NCBI RefSeq assembly: GCF_030867145.1
Contig: NC_134433.1
Span: forward strand, 12,165,216-12,229,215
Reading direction: 5' to 3'
DNA from: Opisthocomus hoazin
Taxonomy: Eukaryota > Chordata > Aves > Opisthocomiformes > Opisthocomidae
Length of the DNA stretch: 64,000 nt
How positions within the stretch are numbered: the stretch's first letter is position 1; each line of letters begins with the position of its first letter. Below, in pieces: positions 52,601 through 64,000 of this stretch. Below the pieces are notes generated by a model that was not told the origin of the DNA, made no database searches, and was given only the letters and a program-made list of their open reading frames with translations. The translations under genes were made by a program, and so were the position numbers.

Positions 52601-55600
52601 GGACGCCCTAACACTGGCCCAGGCAAACCCCCATGCTCTCCCAAGCGGGGAAGAGGGGAAGGCACCTTGTGAAAAATAAGTGAGTGAAATAATTCCTTTC
52701 CTATTGCAGAGGAACTGGTTGGCTAGGAGTAGGACCTCAGGAAAACAGCCCAAGATAAACATCTGTTTTCTGGCCATGCTGCAGTTTGCTGTGCCACAGG
52801 AGCTCAGCCGCAGGGCTCTGGCTGCAGGGTCACGGCCATGAAGAGGGGACAGCATCTTCCACCTGCACAGGGCAGAGGAAGGCACCATTCATCCCCAAAC
52901 CCCTTAACCCAACTCACCCCGACAGACTCAAAAATACAGAGAAATGCAACACCCAGCACCACCACAGCAGACTACCAAGATCTGGACTCTTCCTGCTTTG
53001 TAAGCCAGCAACAGCACCTGAAGACTAAGTAGGAGAAAGAAAAGCTCAAGCTGTTTGGAGCACCCCTATCACTGCATTAATGACAACACTGATGAGAAAC
53101 ATCCATCATCTTTCAGCCCTAAATAACACCTTGAAGTTGGCATAGACACAGCTTGAAAAATAAATGGGCACAGAGGAGTGGTGGGGCAGGCACCCATCTC
53201 CCCAGGGCATCACAAGGGTGCTTGCTCTGGATGCTCCACCATCACACACGGAGGTGAGGAAAGAGCAGAAAACAGTATTTTAAAGAGTGCTTTAGGTGTC
53301 CATTCTTGCCATCGAATGTAATTAACTCCTGTGTTTAGAAGAACTAAAAGCAGCCAGACTTTGAAGTTAACACCTCCTTAAGAGGACACTGAAGGGAGCG
53401 TTCTTCATTTTTCCTGTGTCACTATTGTTTTACTGGGGTCCGTCTTTCACACAGCTGGTGAGAAGGGGAGAGCTGACACGTCTTGCTGCAGGTACAAAGT
53501 TCCTTTTCTACAAGAAAGTTCAGGCTGACAAAAGCAAAGAGACAGACCTGGGTGTTAGAAAAAATTGCAAGTTGTTCAGAGCAGCATTGCCTAGGACCTT
53601 CCTTCTACTCCATGCTATACTTTCTGGTACCCCCATTTTCTGATGAGAAACTGGGATTTAGGCTGCAGGCAGACACAAGAAACGAGAACGGAAAGCTTGC
53701 TTTAATACTGGACAGACTAAGCAGAGGGTGGAGGATGCAGACCCAGATAAAAATCAACGGATGAATACTGTTCTCAAGAGTACTAGAGCTTACAATGTTA
53801 ACATCTTGAGAGCGTGATAATCTGGAAAAATATTTGGAGTTATTATTTTTAAATGACCAGGCTTACTATTACTAAAGGAAGGCATCTACGTTTGCGTGCT
53901 ATACAAAGAGTTTGCAAACAGGTAATTTAAAAACCTCCCAGTCGGTCAAAATACACCAGATTTGCCATCCAAATACCAACCCCTCTGCAGAGAGGAGCAA
54001 GATGTTATCAATGTATGCATGTGGAACAGGAAACAAAAAATGGATGATCACCTTTCCCCTTCAGGTATGGGAGGGAAGGGGCTGTAGTGGGGGCGAATAA
54101 AAAAGGAACTGCCCCTGTGCTGGTCAGGACTAGGTAAGAAATGCCGTGCCAAAATGGAACGAGCAGCCGGGCTCCCGCTAACACCAAGCCACGAGCAGAA
54201 ACTGAGAACTGCCACACGACCTGAGAGCTTCTGGGGTTGAGGCTCAAGCAGCAAGCAAGGCAATCCACAGGCTTCCCTCTCCTCATTCCCAGTTTAAAGA
54301 GTCTGTACCGTGTTTGAGACATTTTAGTCTCAAAAAAAACCCCAGGAAAAAAAAAAAAAAGGGAGCTGGACTACAAAGGATCCCATGAAAGCAATAAAAT
54401 CATCTGAAAGATACGGCCTACAAAGACAAAAAGAGAATTCCATCTGCAGCTTACAGAAGAGTTGATTAGCAAAGATTTGTCCTGCTGTTGCCACAATACT
54501 CAAGAAGGCCAGGGGAAAAGAGTGTGTGTGTTGGGGGGTTCGCTTAGAAAAAGTGAAAAAAAATCACACCACGAAAAGCTGTAGGAATAGTTTCTTCTTC
54601 CTTCCAAGCCACGATTTCACGGCCTGCTCTGCCCAGGGGAGAAGCTGCAACACTTTGGTGGTAGAGGTGCGAACAGAGACTATGAAGCCTTTTCCATGAC
54701 AGAGTATCACCTGGTAAAGCTGGAACAGAGCAAGGGAACCTACACAGTTAACTCCTTCCAGTGCCAGGAAGCTTAGGAGGACCTGCTGTTCCTCAGGAAT
54801 TAACATGTAAAACACACTAGCTCGGCATCAACCCTATCGACATCACTTACGCTTGTCCACAGGAACATGGAAACAATACCTCTTAACAGGAATTAAATAA
54901 CCACTTGAATAACTTTCCCAAATCATTATTCCCATTAGAGATACACAAGCAAAAAGCTCATTTTTAAAACCATCAGAATTGCTGTAAGCAATATATCATC
55001 TTAGAATATCGCACGTGAAAAAAAAAAATAGAAAAGAGAATGCCGTTAGGCAGCAAGTTAAGCTATTACCTTTAGTGTGATATATAATAGCAGCCCTCAG
55101 GTCAAAAGAACCCCAGCTATCTTTCCTTTCTAGGCCTCTCTGGTACCTCTGTTCTTTGGCGGAGGCTAGCAAATTGTTCGTGGGAGAGGCCAGAGGATTC
55201 TCTACTTCATAGTCTTTTGAAAGAAACACTAAAGCACCTTGGCTACCGGTGTCTGACTTTTGTAGGTCACCTGTGTGATGCGACTCCAAAGCTAAGACAC
55301 CACCCTCAACAGCAGTCCCAGGCTTAAGGATAGCACTAAGAATTTGAGGGCTAGTCCGTTTATCCAGCTCATAAGCCTTAGGAAACACAGGTTGTTCAGT
55401 TCCTGAGGGAATGATTTCAGCGCACTGTGAAACCCCTTGAAATGTCACTTCCATTAACTGATCATCCACAGATTTCCCCACAACAGTTTCGGGTCCGGCG
55501 CTGGGCTCGTTTATGAAGGACAAGCCCCACTGATTCTGGAAGATATCTCCCAGGTTCTGCTGATTCGTCTGCGATGGGAAATCGACCTGCGCTGTACCCA

Positions 55601-58600
55601 GAAGCACAGTTTGCATATTTGAAGGGTAGATAAAAAGGCTAGATTTCTTTTGTTCGAGAGCTGTCGAAGTTGTACTCATGTCCTGTGGTACTGACTCGGA
55701 GGAGGTTGATGGTACGGTACTAGCAGCAGTTGAGAGCAGTGGCTGGGTCCCTGGAGAATAGACGCTTCCATCAGTCCCTGCCAGAATCGGCCCGTTCGAG
55801 AAGCTAGCAGAAGTAACAGATTTCATCGCAGACATGGGGACCTGGGACAGTCGACTTGATGTTTGGGCCTGAGTTTCCCCAGCAGATGACGAAGACGACG
55901 AAGATGACGTGGATGGGGTTTGAGCTGCTTTGTTGAGGTTTTCTTTAACTTTACTTGCATAACTTATTTTGGGAACGATTTTAGCACTGCTGTTGTCCAC
56001 CGGAAAAACTGGGGGTGGTTTAAATAAGGTCCATGAGTCCTCTTTAGATGTAGCCGACGATGCGTGCTTCCCTTTGGGCCGGTCATCAAACTTCTTGCTG
56101 CTAATCCCAGGTTTGGCATCAGAATTTTTTCTCTGTACGTCCCCAAGCCCAGGCTTTCCCCGGCCTGCTCCACTAGCCCCAGCTTCGTATTTCCAAACAG
56201 GCTTAGCATTTTCAATTCGGTTCCCCTTTTGTTCACTATAATCAGGCTTGAAACTCTCAAGTTCCTGTTTTAAGGTTGGTGCACTGACCTCCTGTTGCAT
56301 GATTTTGTCCTGTACTAGATTTAAGTTCTCACAACCCTTGGCACTGTTGCGCCTGCCTTTCCGTTTTTTAGGCGTAGTATATCCACTCTCGGAGCCGCTA
56401 CCATCGTTATCGGCCCCTTTGCCTACGTAGCCATTCGTGATATAGCTAGAATTATTGGTTACCACACCGTTTGGAATAGACACTCCCTCTGGCTTGTCCG
56501 AAGACTGGCTTTCTCTAAGTTTATTTTCGTAGGACTTCTCATTCTTTTTGTCCATGCTATTTTTCTGAACGAAGTTCTTGGTTTTGATTCCAGCTTTCCC
56601 CAAAGCATTGGCCTTCACAGTCTGCTTTGGGGTCGCATTGGTGTCTACGAGCTGCTGGCTGCCATTGGGTACCCTGGATCCCGGGGTGGTGGTTTCATCA
56701 GAGCACAGGCCCTTTAATGACACTTCCCTTTCTCCTGCGTTACCATTTAGCTCTCCGTAGCCTAGAAGAAAGCCAAAAACAACAAAAGGCAAGAATTAGA
56801 ATGTGAAACGTTCAACTTCTGATTGCAGAAAGCTGTAATCAGCCCCAAACATATCCAGTTTCCTCAAGCAAACATTTTAAAATAGGAAAACATCTAGCCT
56901 CTGATGTACAAAAGCCTGTGCTTATTTGCTGGAAACCACGGCAAGAAGGGTTAAGCAGAAAGTACCAGCAGCCACTGACTCTCGCACACAACAGGGTGAC
57001 GTATAGACAACAAAACAAAGCAAAAGAATATACAGATACTATTTATGGAAAATATACTGTACTAAAAATCACTGGCAAGCTGCAGAGCTCGAGCTCTTTC
57101 ATCAGCTACTATTTCCAGGTCACACACAAGAAAAATTAATTCCCAGGATGCTTCGATACAGAGGGATCCATTGCCTTTGCTGCAAGATTTGTTGAGGTTC
57201 CGAATCCATGCTGTGAGAAAGTGCCTACTCCTGCCATGTCCATCAGCTCCCAGGCTGGCAACGCCAGCAGCCCTCCTTCCCACCCTCCTCCCACCCTCTA
57301 GTAAATCGGGGGGGGGGGGGAGCAGCTTTCAAAAAGGCCACGTGCAAGTCCGGTCAGAAGTTGCATCTCCTCATTTCACTCCAAGATAGCAACCAACACC
57401 TCCCTACACATGCTCTTTTGCATTGAAAAGGTGATAAAACTGGGAATAAATGCATCCGTGCAAGCACCCTCCCACCACTACCAGTACCTGGTCTCCTGCC
57501 CGCTCAGAAGTGCCCCTGGAGACGCAGCAGGAGCTTGAGGCCTGGGCAGCACCGCACATACCGAGGGCTCCAACTCACCACGCCACGAGCTGCTGCTGCA
57601 TGCTCAGCTTTCGTCTTCGCTTCCCAAGCTCGTTTCTCAGCCTGACGGCTCTGAGGTGAACCCTGAGCATGCAATTCAAGTGACGCTGGAAGCCCACGAC
57701 AGTCCAGACTGAGCCACCGCACCTTTCTCAGTTGGTTTTTTTTTTTTTTTTAAAGTATCTCTGGCCAAAGACCTATTGCTTTCGAGGACCGGGCTACAAT
57801 GCCCCAAGAGAAGCCCTGAAGCCCCACAGAGATGGGCAGAGCACCCTGTCCCCGGCTCAGCACACCGAAGCTGCGGACTGAGCAGAGGGACTCCCCTCCT
57901 ACGGCACCAGCTCCTCGGGGAAGAGCACTGTCCTCGCTCCTCCTCCGTCCTCCTTCCAAGGGTGGAAAGCCGTGCATCTCCCACAACAACTGACCCACCT
58001 AAGGCTTCATCTGCAGCCACAGTGGTGTGAAGTCCCCCAAGAACAAGAGCCGGCAAAACTCCAGCTTGAAAAAGAATGTTGTTGTTGTTGCCGATGTTGT
58101 TGAATTAAACTGCTAGACTAAAAATCATTGTTATCCTCACATCCTGGAGCGTCAGATGTCTGGCAGATGTAACCGCTCAAGTTCTGTGCAAGCTGGGAAC
58201 ACAAGAATCCTTGTAGGAATCTTTACAGAAATTCCACAACCGGGTTTGCAGAGAGTGATCAAAAAGGACTTTATTGCACGCAAGTATCTTTAACTGCCAC
58301 AACTTCCACTCTAACTTCCAAATCAGCTGTTACGAATACAAACCACAAATGCTTCACCCCAGAGAAAACAGACAGGGTGAGGTTCTCAGCTGAGGCAAGG
58401 ACTGAAAATTCAGAATTTCAGAACAAGGCGCAGAGGAAGCCTGCTCAAGAGTACCGTGTTGTAGCTGACCCTGTATGACTCCAGGCCTCTGACACCGCTT
58501 GTTAGTAAAACAAAGCAGTCAGAGCGGTCATAAGACCACTGCAGATGCGGAGCGAAAGAATAAAATGAAGAACAACATCCATTTCGGTAAGTCAGTGTGT

Positions 58601-59820
58601 CAGCAGTTTCCAGTTCCAATTTTCAAGTATTCACAACTCAGCTGCCTGAGTTTTCTCCACATCAACACTTGGCACAGCTGGCTCTGGCCCGCACACCAAG
58701 GTGCAGCAACCGAAATTTAGGGGGGGGAAACCCCCCCAGGCCCAAACGAACGGGGGAAGCGTATCTGGCAACCTGAGAGCTGGTTCCGGAGCCGGAGCGG
58801 GTGCGCAGCCCCGGGCTGCCGCAGACAGCGAAGTCCCCCGTGCTGCTCGGGGCTCAGCGCCGCCCCCGGGGTGCGCCCGGCCCTGCCCCCCCCCCGCCCC
58901 GCGCCGCCCCGGGGCAGCTCCCTGCCCCCCTCCCGCCCCGTTACGTAAATCAACGTTTCAAGGGGGAAAAAAATATATATAAATAAATAAAAAGATAGCA
59001 GTGTAGAGGGCCTTCTGGCTGCTCCCGCAATCACGCGCTCGCTCTGAGCCCGCACAGGCCCCACGCGGGGATTCTGGCAGAGGCCTCTGGCCGGGCACCC
59101 CCCCCCCCGCCACAGCCAGCCCTGCCCGGCCACCGCCTCTGCGGCGCGGCCTCCCGCCCGGCCAGCGCGCCGGCAGCCCGCCACGGCCCCTCTCCGGGCC
59201 ACCCCGGCACCCCCCGGCTCCGGGAGGCGGCCGCGGAGGAGCCGAACCAAGGCCGCCGGGCTGGGCCGCGCCGCCTCCCCGTTCCCGCCGGCGGGGCCGC
59301 GCCGGGCCCCTCCGCCTGCTCTGACTCATTGATTTTCACGCCCGTCAATCGCTACCCAGCGCCTCGCCCCCCGCCCGCCGCCCCCCGCCCGGCCCAGGGC
59401 AGCTCCCCTCGGCGCGGCGCGGCCCGGCCCCACGTGCCCGGCGGGCGCGCGGCGGTGCCGGCCGGGCCCCGCGAATCCCGCAGCCGCGCCGGCCCCAACA
59501 TGGCGGACAGGAAGCGGCCCCAGCGCGGCGGAGAAGCTTCCAGCCGGGCCGGGGGAGGAGGCGGAGGAGGAGGAGGAGGAGGAGGGCCCCGCCGCCGCCC
59601 CGCGAAGGTCACGGGCCCCGTCCCGCCGCCCGCTCCGACCTGCTCTCCGCCTGGGCGCCTCCGGGTGCTGCGGGCCGCCGTGCTTGTGCTCATGCCGGAG
59701 CGGCGGCTTGGCCTGGGCTCGGCCGTCGGGCGGCGGCAGGTAGGCGCTCTGCGGGTGGTGGTGGTGGTGGCTGTAGTAGTAGTAATGGTGGTGATGGTGG
59801 TGGTGGGGCTGCTCCTCCAT
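46588..59820 (-). CDS. NUFIP2: NUFIP2 (82-FIP), FMRP-interacting RNA-binding protein, gene level
   Basis: NUFIP2 is an RNA-binding partner of FMRP and, in later work, a Roquin cofactor; it is found on polyribosomes and in stress granules. Four coding exons (59640-59820, 55070-56761, 47197-47229, 46588-46640) give 652 codons against 695 recalled for human. The N-terminus is a His/Tyr tract, then GYGELNGNAGERE, SGSESGYTTPKKRKGRRNSAKG, KKFDDRPKGKHAS, a serine run, GDIFQNQWGLSFINEPSAGPE and ERKDSWGSFDLRAAI before the short C-terminal exons. Largely disordered, no catalytic domain. All junctions agree in phase. The bird N-terminal tract lacks the human polyglutamine. Confidence 0.97.
46641..47196 (-). 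other. NUFIP2 intron 3
   Basis: 556-bp intron between the two last coding exons. No repeat or RNA gene recognised. Confidence 0.7.
47197..47229 (-). CDS. NUFIP2: NUFIP2 exon 3, 33-nt small exon
   Basis: Acceptor CCTCCACAG, then EMESVWNLQKQ and donor CAAG|GTAAGG. Human reads EMESIWNLQKQ at this place. Phase 1 both sides. Confidence 0.95.
47230..55069 (-). other. NUFIP2 intron 2, 7.8 kb
   Basis: AT-richer intron without CR1 or recognisable exons. Short open frames on both strands are not supported by splice sites or by any family I know. Confidence 0.65.
55070..56761 (-). CDS. NUFIP2: NUFIP2 exon 2, main coding exon
   Basis: 1,692 nt with no stop, from GYGELNGNAG to AAIIYHTK, about 86% of the protein. 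Acceptor CTTCTAG at 56762, donor AAAG|GTAATA. Upstream in-frame codons in the intron (MPFVVFGFLL) are not part of the gene. Confidence 0.97.
56762..59639 (-). other. NUFIP2 intron 1
   Basis: 2.9 kb. Its 5' end (minus sense) is CpG-rich; a TGACTCA site lies near 59321-59327 and a short G-run at 57309-57321. No exon recognised. Confidence 0.65.
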
Positions 59821-60480
59821 GGGGGGCGGCTGGCGGGGCCGGGCCGGGCCGGGCCGGGCTGGGCGCTCGCTGCTGGGCCGTGCGGCTCCGGCGCTGGGAC
59901 GCGGCTGGCGCGGGGGAAGCAGCGGACTGGCAGCGCCCGCCCTGCAATCAGCGAGCCGCGCCGCCGCCCCGCCCCGCCCCGCCGCGCCCCGCCCCGCCGG
60001 AACAGGAAGCGGCGGCGCCCGGCGGAGGGAGGCCGGGCGGGGCGGGGGGGCCCCGCCTGGCCGCCCCCTGCCCGGGGGCAGCGGGAGGTGAGACCAGGCC
60101 TGGCCGTCCCCCTCCCCGCGTTGCGAACGCCGGAGCCAGCTCCTTCCCCCGGCCGCTGAGGCGGGGCTGGGAGCCTGCCGCGGGGAGCGGGGGTTTCCTA
60201 ACCCGCGCCCGGCTCTGGGTGCTGCAAAGCTGCGTGTACCGTGAAGGAGCGAGTAAACCGCGGCCCGCCGCCGAGCGCTGCGGGGAGGGACGGCGGGCGA
60301 GCGGCTGCCGGGTCTCCAGCCCGTAGGCTGCCGGGTTTCCAGCCGCGGAGAGGGGCCGGGCCGGGCTGCGGGAGGTGGAGGGGCCCCGCTCCGCTCCCGG
60401 GCTCCACCCGCAGCCGCCCGGCAGCAGCGCAGCCCGGGCCAGGCCCCGCCGCTCCCCGCTCTGGCCAGGGAAAAGTAGGT
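58760..60480 (-). promoter_or_regulatory. CpG-island promoter of NUFIP2
   Basis: Dense CpG, with GC boxes (CCCCGCCCCGCCCC) at about 59970-60000, just upstream of the start codon in the minus direction, and a GGGCC repeat at 59833-59858. No TATA box. Confidence 0.75.
59640..59820 (-). CDS. NUFIP2: NUFIP2 exon 1, His/Tyr-rich N-terminus
   Basis: 60 codons from MEEQP, followed by seven His, four Tyr, Ser and five His, to QHPEAPRRRA, then donor GCAG|GTCGGA in phase 1. The ATG at 59820 is the family start. Confidence 0.94.
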
Positions 60481-63400
60481 TCCAGCAAATCCCCCTGCCT
60501 ACCTCTGGGAGAAACACTGGAGATCGACCCATGCTTAACAAAAACATCCCGGTCCGGTGGTCGCAAAGCCTGAGAGCAGAGGGGGGGACACGACTCGCAC
60601 CTTGCCAAAATTTGTAAGGTAGCTGCCACCCTTTCAAGCCCCTGCTTGTCCCCCTTGGAGCACACTGGGCAGCTGAATGATCCCAGCTCCTGCCTCTGCT
60701 CTCGGCCTGCTCCGTCGCAGGAGGAAAGGCCAGCGGGGCTCTCCCTCAGGTCACCTCTGCGGCCAGCAGCTCCCAGTTCCCTCCTCAGCAGAGCGCAGAG
60801 ACCCCAGGGTTCTCCAGACACTCAGGCAGCACCCAAATGATTTGAATGCAGAGCAGCGAGGAGCCGAGGCAGGAGCTACTCGGGAGGGTAGGGGAAGGGC
60901 AGAGAGAGGGATGGGGAGACCCGAGGTGGACACGTGTAGGCTGGAGTCCTGCTCCAGATGATTCTCCGGTGTGATGAACTGCCTCCAAATACAGTGTGCA
61001 TCACAGCAAACAGGGAGGGAGAGCAACAAAAGGAAATGTAATAATGTAATTAAAAACTTGCAGTTAATCACAGAATGGTAGGGGTTGGAAGGGACCTCTG
61101 TGGGTCATCTAGTCCAACCCCCCTGCTGAAGCAGGGTCACCCAGAGCAGGCACAAAAATGTGCACAAAAAGAATAAATAAGCTGCATAGATGATCTCAAA
61201 AATAGTATTTCCTCGCTTCTCAGGGCTTGCACTTAGAACTTTAATGCCCATCTATATTTTTTTAGTATTTTAATAAACAGAATTAACAAAGTTCCCATGT
61301 CCGCGAAGCCCTATCAGACTCTGGCTCTGTTCTGCTGGGCACTGTACAAAAGAGCCCTTGCCCAGAGATTTTATAGTTCCCAAGTTCTATTTCAACAGAA
61401 CATAGCTGAAAGTTTGTGCCTCAAGCACAGCTCCCCACTCCACCCTCCTCTTTAATACATAAGAGGTAAAACTTTTCCTACCAGAAATACCAACTTCTAC
61501 ATTAATATAGAGGATTTTTTTTCAAGATTTGAGGTGCCTGAAATATGACGAGTTCTGCGCCAAACAGGCCCCACAGTTTACATTTCTTTCAGCACAATGC
61601 AAAGCAATTTAAAATGCGGTGGAACCGTTTAAGCAAGCAGCCATGAACTCTGGGCTTTACCCATGCTCTCAGGAGTAACGGTCCTTTCAAACGCTGACTC
61701 TCAGAGTGACCTCACATTGCTTAGGAGACAAATCTTAAAACGAGGAGTCAGGCTTTAATCACAGTTGACATTTTATTGGTGACTTGGAAGAATTTATTTT
61801 TAATAAAAGGAACTGGCTTGAAGACATACACTTCAAAAGACTCTTAAGAAAGCAAACAATTATGGACAAATCAGCTCTGCACACACATATACCAGAAATC
61901 TCAGTACTCAGGGCAGTGGGTTGTCTCTTCTGTGAAAGACAAAGCAACTGCTTTGCTGCTTAGAAGTGTCATGTTGTCAGTATTATATTATCTAAAGCTT
62001 GCAAAAATAGATTAAAAAAATCCCACACAATGCAGCCTGGGGCCTGTCACCCTCAGTAACGGCCCATATAATGCAGCCCATCACCCTCCGTAACAGCCCT
62101 AGCAACGGGCCCGCAGCACCCCGCACCCCGAGGCGGCAAGGTGGGTCACCCCTTCTCTGCGCAGAGACGCATCTGAAAGGCACTCCGAGCTCCAGCATGC
62201 AGCGCTGCCCCACAGCCCGGTGTCTGCGGCCTGCCCCGCTGGGACATGCATCTTCAGAAGCTGTCGTGCATGTTAATCCCATCGTTAGCACAGCGCTGCA
62301 CCAGTTACACTGCGCATTAATATTTGGCAGTTGTTGGGGATGTGTTTACCGTGGAAAAGGGAAACCAGCGACTTCCGTGCCTCCTCATCTGCAGCAGTTT
62401 TCCTTCTTACTGCTCTTTGAGTCTAGCAAGCCAGCAGGGTCTCATGCAAAGGAAAGAGGTAATTTTCCTTAAAATTCCACACCCAGTGCCAAGTATTCCC
62501 ACATCCAGGCACAAAGTTGGGCACAGCCAGCACAATTTCTAGCTCAGTAATTTATTCAAAGCTTTATTTTATAAAGCTTTGAAGTAGATGGCTTTTCAGA
62601 GAACCTGCCATTTACAGCTGCAAAATGAAGGCAGCAAGGAATGAATCAATGGCTACAGAGAGCATGAGAAAGTTTTCCTGGAGAGCCTGACCCGAGATGA
62701 GTTTTGAATTCATATGAAAAAGCAGTTAAACTGAGAAGCTATTCCAGTGATTTTTTAAGAACAAATAATTTCCTTTCAAAGGCAATCCTCTAAGACACTA
62801 CATTCAATTTCTGTTAAGTGTTTTCAGGTAAGTTCAAAAAAACTATGAAATTAATCTGTAAAAAGGAAAATGCTGGCTTTGTAATATTTCTTGTGTCTGT
62901 CTCCCACTTTAAGACTCAAAATTGCGAAGCATCAAAATCGCCATATTTATAGATGTTGGGAAGGGCTCTTATACAAAGTATGCGTGGCATTTATTTACAT
63001 TTTTCGCCACAATGTTTTCATTTACAGCAAGGATTCAGGCTTGCAAAATGCTCTATATTCCAACACATCCAGCCTAACAAAGCACTCAAGCAGATGTTTA
63101 GTTCCAGGTATGTTTATAACTGTACTATTCAGAACCTTGCCACATTTGGCCCCTGAAGTCCGATGTACTTCAGTACAATGCAGTCCTGATTTACCACTTG
63201 ATGTTCAAGTGTTGGAGGAAGACTCGGGTCTCAGCAGTAGTTTAGTCAGGATGGGTGATGGGGGTGGCAGTGCTCCTTGCAGCCTTCGGCTTGACCAGGG
63301 GTACAGCTATCCTCACTGAGCTCACAATGCTGGCCTTCGAAATTACGTTCAGGTAAGGTGGAGCCTCTCCATTTAACCCCTAACTGAACAGCAGGCATGG

Positions 63401-64000
63401 ATACCCTGGTCACTTACCTTTCCCAGCCCTAACAATTTAAACATTTCCACATAAAAGCATATACTGAATTAAGATTTTTTTTCTAAAAACTTAACTTCCA
63501 AATGCCATAAGCACTCTGTGTTAATCCTTCATTCGCTCTCCAGAAAATTAAGGCAGCCCAGCAGCAAAAATAACCACAGGGCATGATTTTGTGAGGCAGC
63601 AAAACTGACTAACGGCTAGCTGCTCCCAAAAGGGAAGGTCATCTCTGCCTGCCTGCCTCTGCCCTGCCCTCGCAGCAGCACTGGTGCTTCTCTGAGCCCA
63701 TTTGAGAAATTAAACTAAAAGGCAATTCTTCAGATGAAAAAGTGCACATTTTTATTCTGGTTAGGCTTCCTGAACTGTTTCACTGGGGAGCCAGACAAAT
63801 ATTAATGCCCTTAAGAGTGGGCTGTCACTACAGCGACTCGGGAGCTGCCTTCTACAGCCAGCCCTGCTGCAGGGATGACCCCTTCTGGGAATTGGGCAGT
63901 GGGGGCACAGCTGGGGTTGCAGCTACTTAAGCCATCTAATTTTATTTTGCTCATAGTTGTGAGTCAATCCCCTTGAATGCCCAAAGAGAGATGGTGTGAC
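60481..64000. other. Intergenic upstream of NUFIP2, no gene recognised
   Basis: AT-rich DNA with a CR1 tail and a roughly 40-bp near-duplication around 62030-62105. In human the next gene is TAOK1; nothing of it is visible. Confidence 0.6.
61067..61156 (-). mobile_element. CR1 LINE 3' tail, about 90 bp
   Basis: Short remnant with the diagnostic TTGGACTAGATGACC and TTCCAACCCCTACCATTCTG stretch on the minus strand. Confidence 0.88.

Noticed and set aside
56762-56792. MPFVVFGFLL start for the large NUFIP2 frame
   Set aside because: These codons are intronic; the CTTCTAG acceptor at 56762 and the family protein place the exon start at GYGELNG.
62821-63357. CAG|GTAAGT and CAG|GTAAGG donor-like sites on the plus strand, considered as TAOK1 5' exons
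   Set aside because: Isolated donor motifs without matching acceptors, promoter or coding sequence; TAOK1 is expected further away.

Overview
This is a bird nuclear genome window, probably from a GC-rich microchromosome. Four fragments of the avian-type LINE CR1 are present, introns are short and GC-rich, and three vertebrate genes lie in the order MYO18A (minus), CRYBA1 (plus), NUFIP2 (minus). From memory this order matches human 17q11.2, and chicken chromosome 19 is the expected location. There are no bacterial operons, CRISPR arrays, rRNA or tRNA genes.

1-26,700, minus strand: MYO18A, an unconventional myosin of Golgi and actin. The window holds its 5' part: a CpG-island promoter, a non-coding first exon, a large exon with the KE-rich segment and PDZ domain, the motor, the IQ motif and the start of the coiled coil. 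The rest lies beyond base 1. I placed every exon by matching splice sites, reading phase and protein family; all exon lengths are consistent with the phases. Between the PDZ exon and the motor lies a second set of in-frame exons (12.3-16.6 kb) that would give a PDZ-less, proline-rich N-terminus like the muscle isoform Myo18A-gamma. Its candidate first exon sits beside a compact cluster of muscle transcription-factor motifs. Two tandem in-frame microexons (21 and 12 nt) fall in one motor loop.

26,900-31,850: upstream region with a GTGCAC-rich minisatellite, one CR1 copy and GC-rich sequence without recognisable genes.

31,868-36,640, plus strand: CRYBA1 (beta-A3/A1-crystallin, lens), complete with TATA box, six exons and poly(A) signal. 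The upstream start codon that makes the longer beta-A3 form is followed by a one-base insertion that closes its frame after eight codons, so only the beta-A1 start appears usable.

36,640-37,500: short tail-to-tail spacer containing a CR1 copy.

37,510-60,000, minus strand: NUFIP2, an RNA-binding FMRP partner, complete in four coding exons, with an inferred 3' UTR of about 9 kb, a 7.8-kb intron and a CpG-island promoter at 58.7-60.5 kb.

60,500-64,000: AT-rich intergenic sequence with a CR1 tail and no gene I can support. The three genes have unrelated jobs; they share only a conserved neighbourhood.
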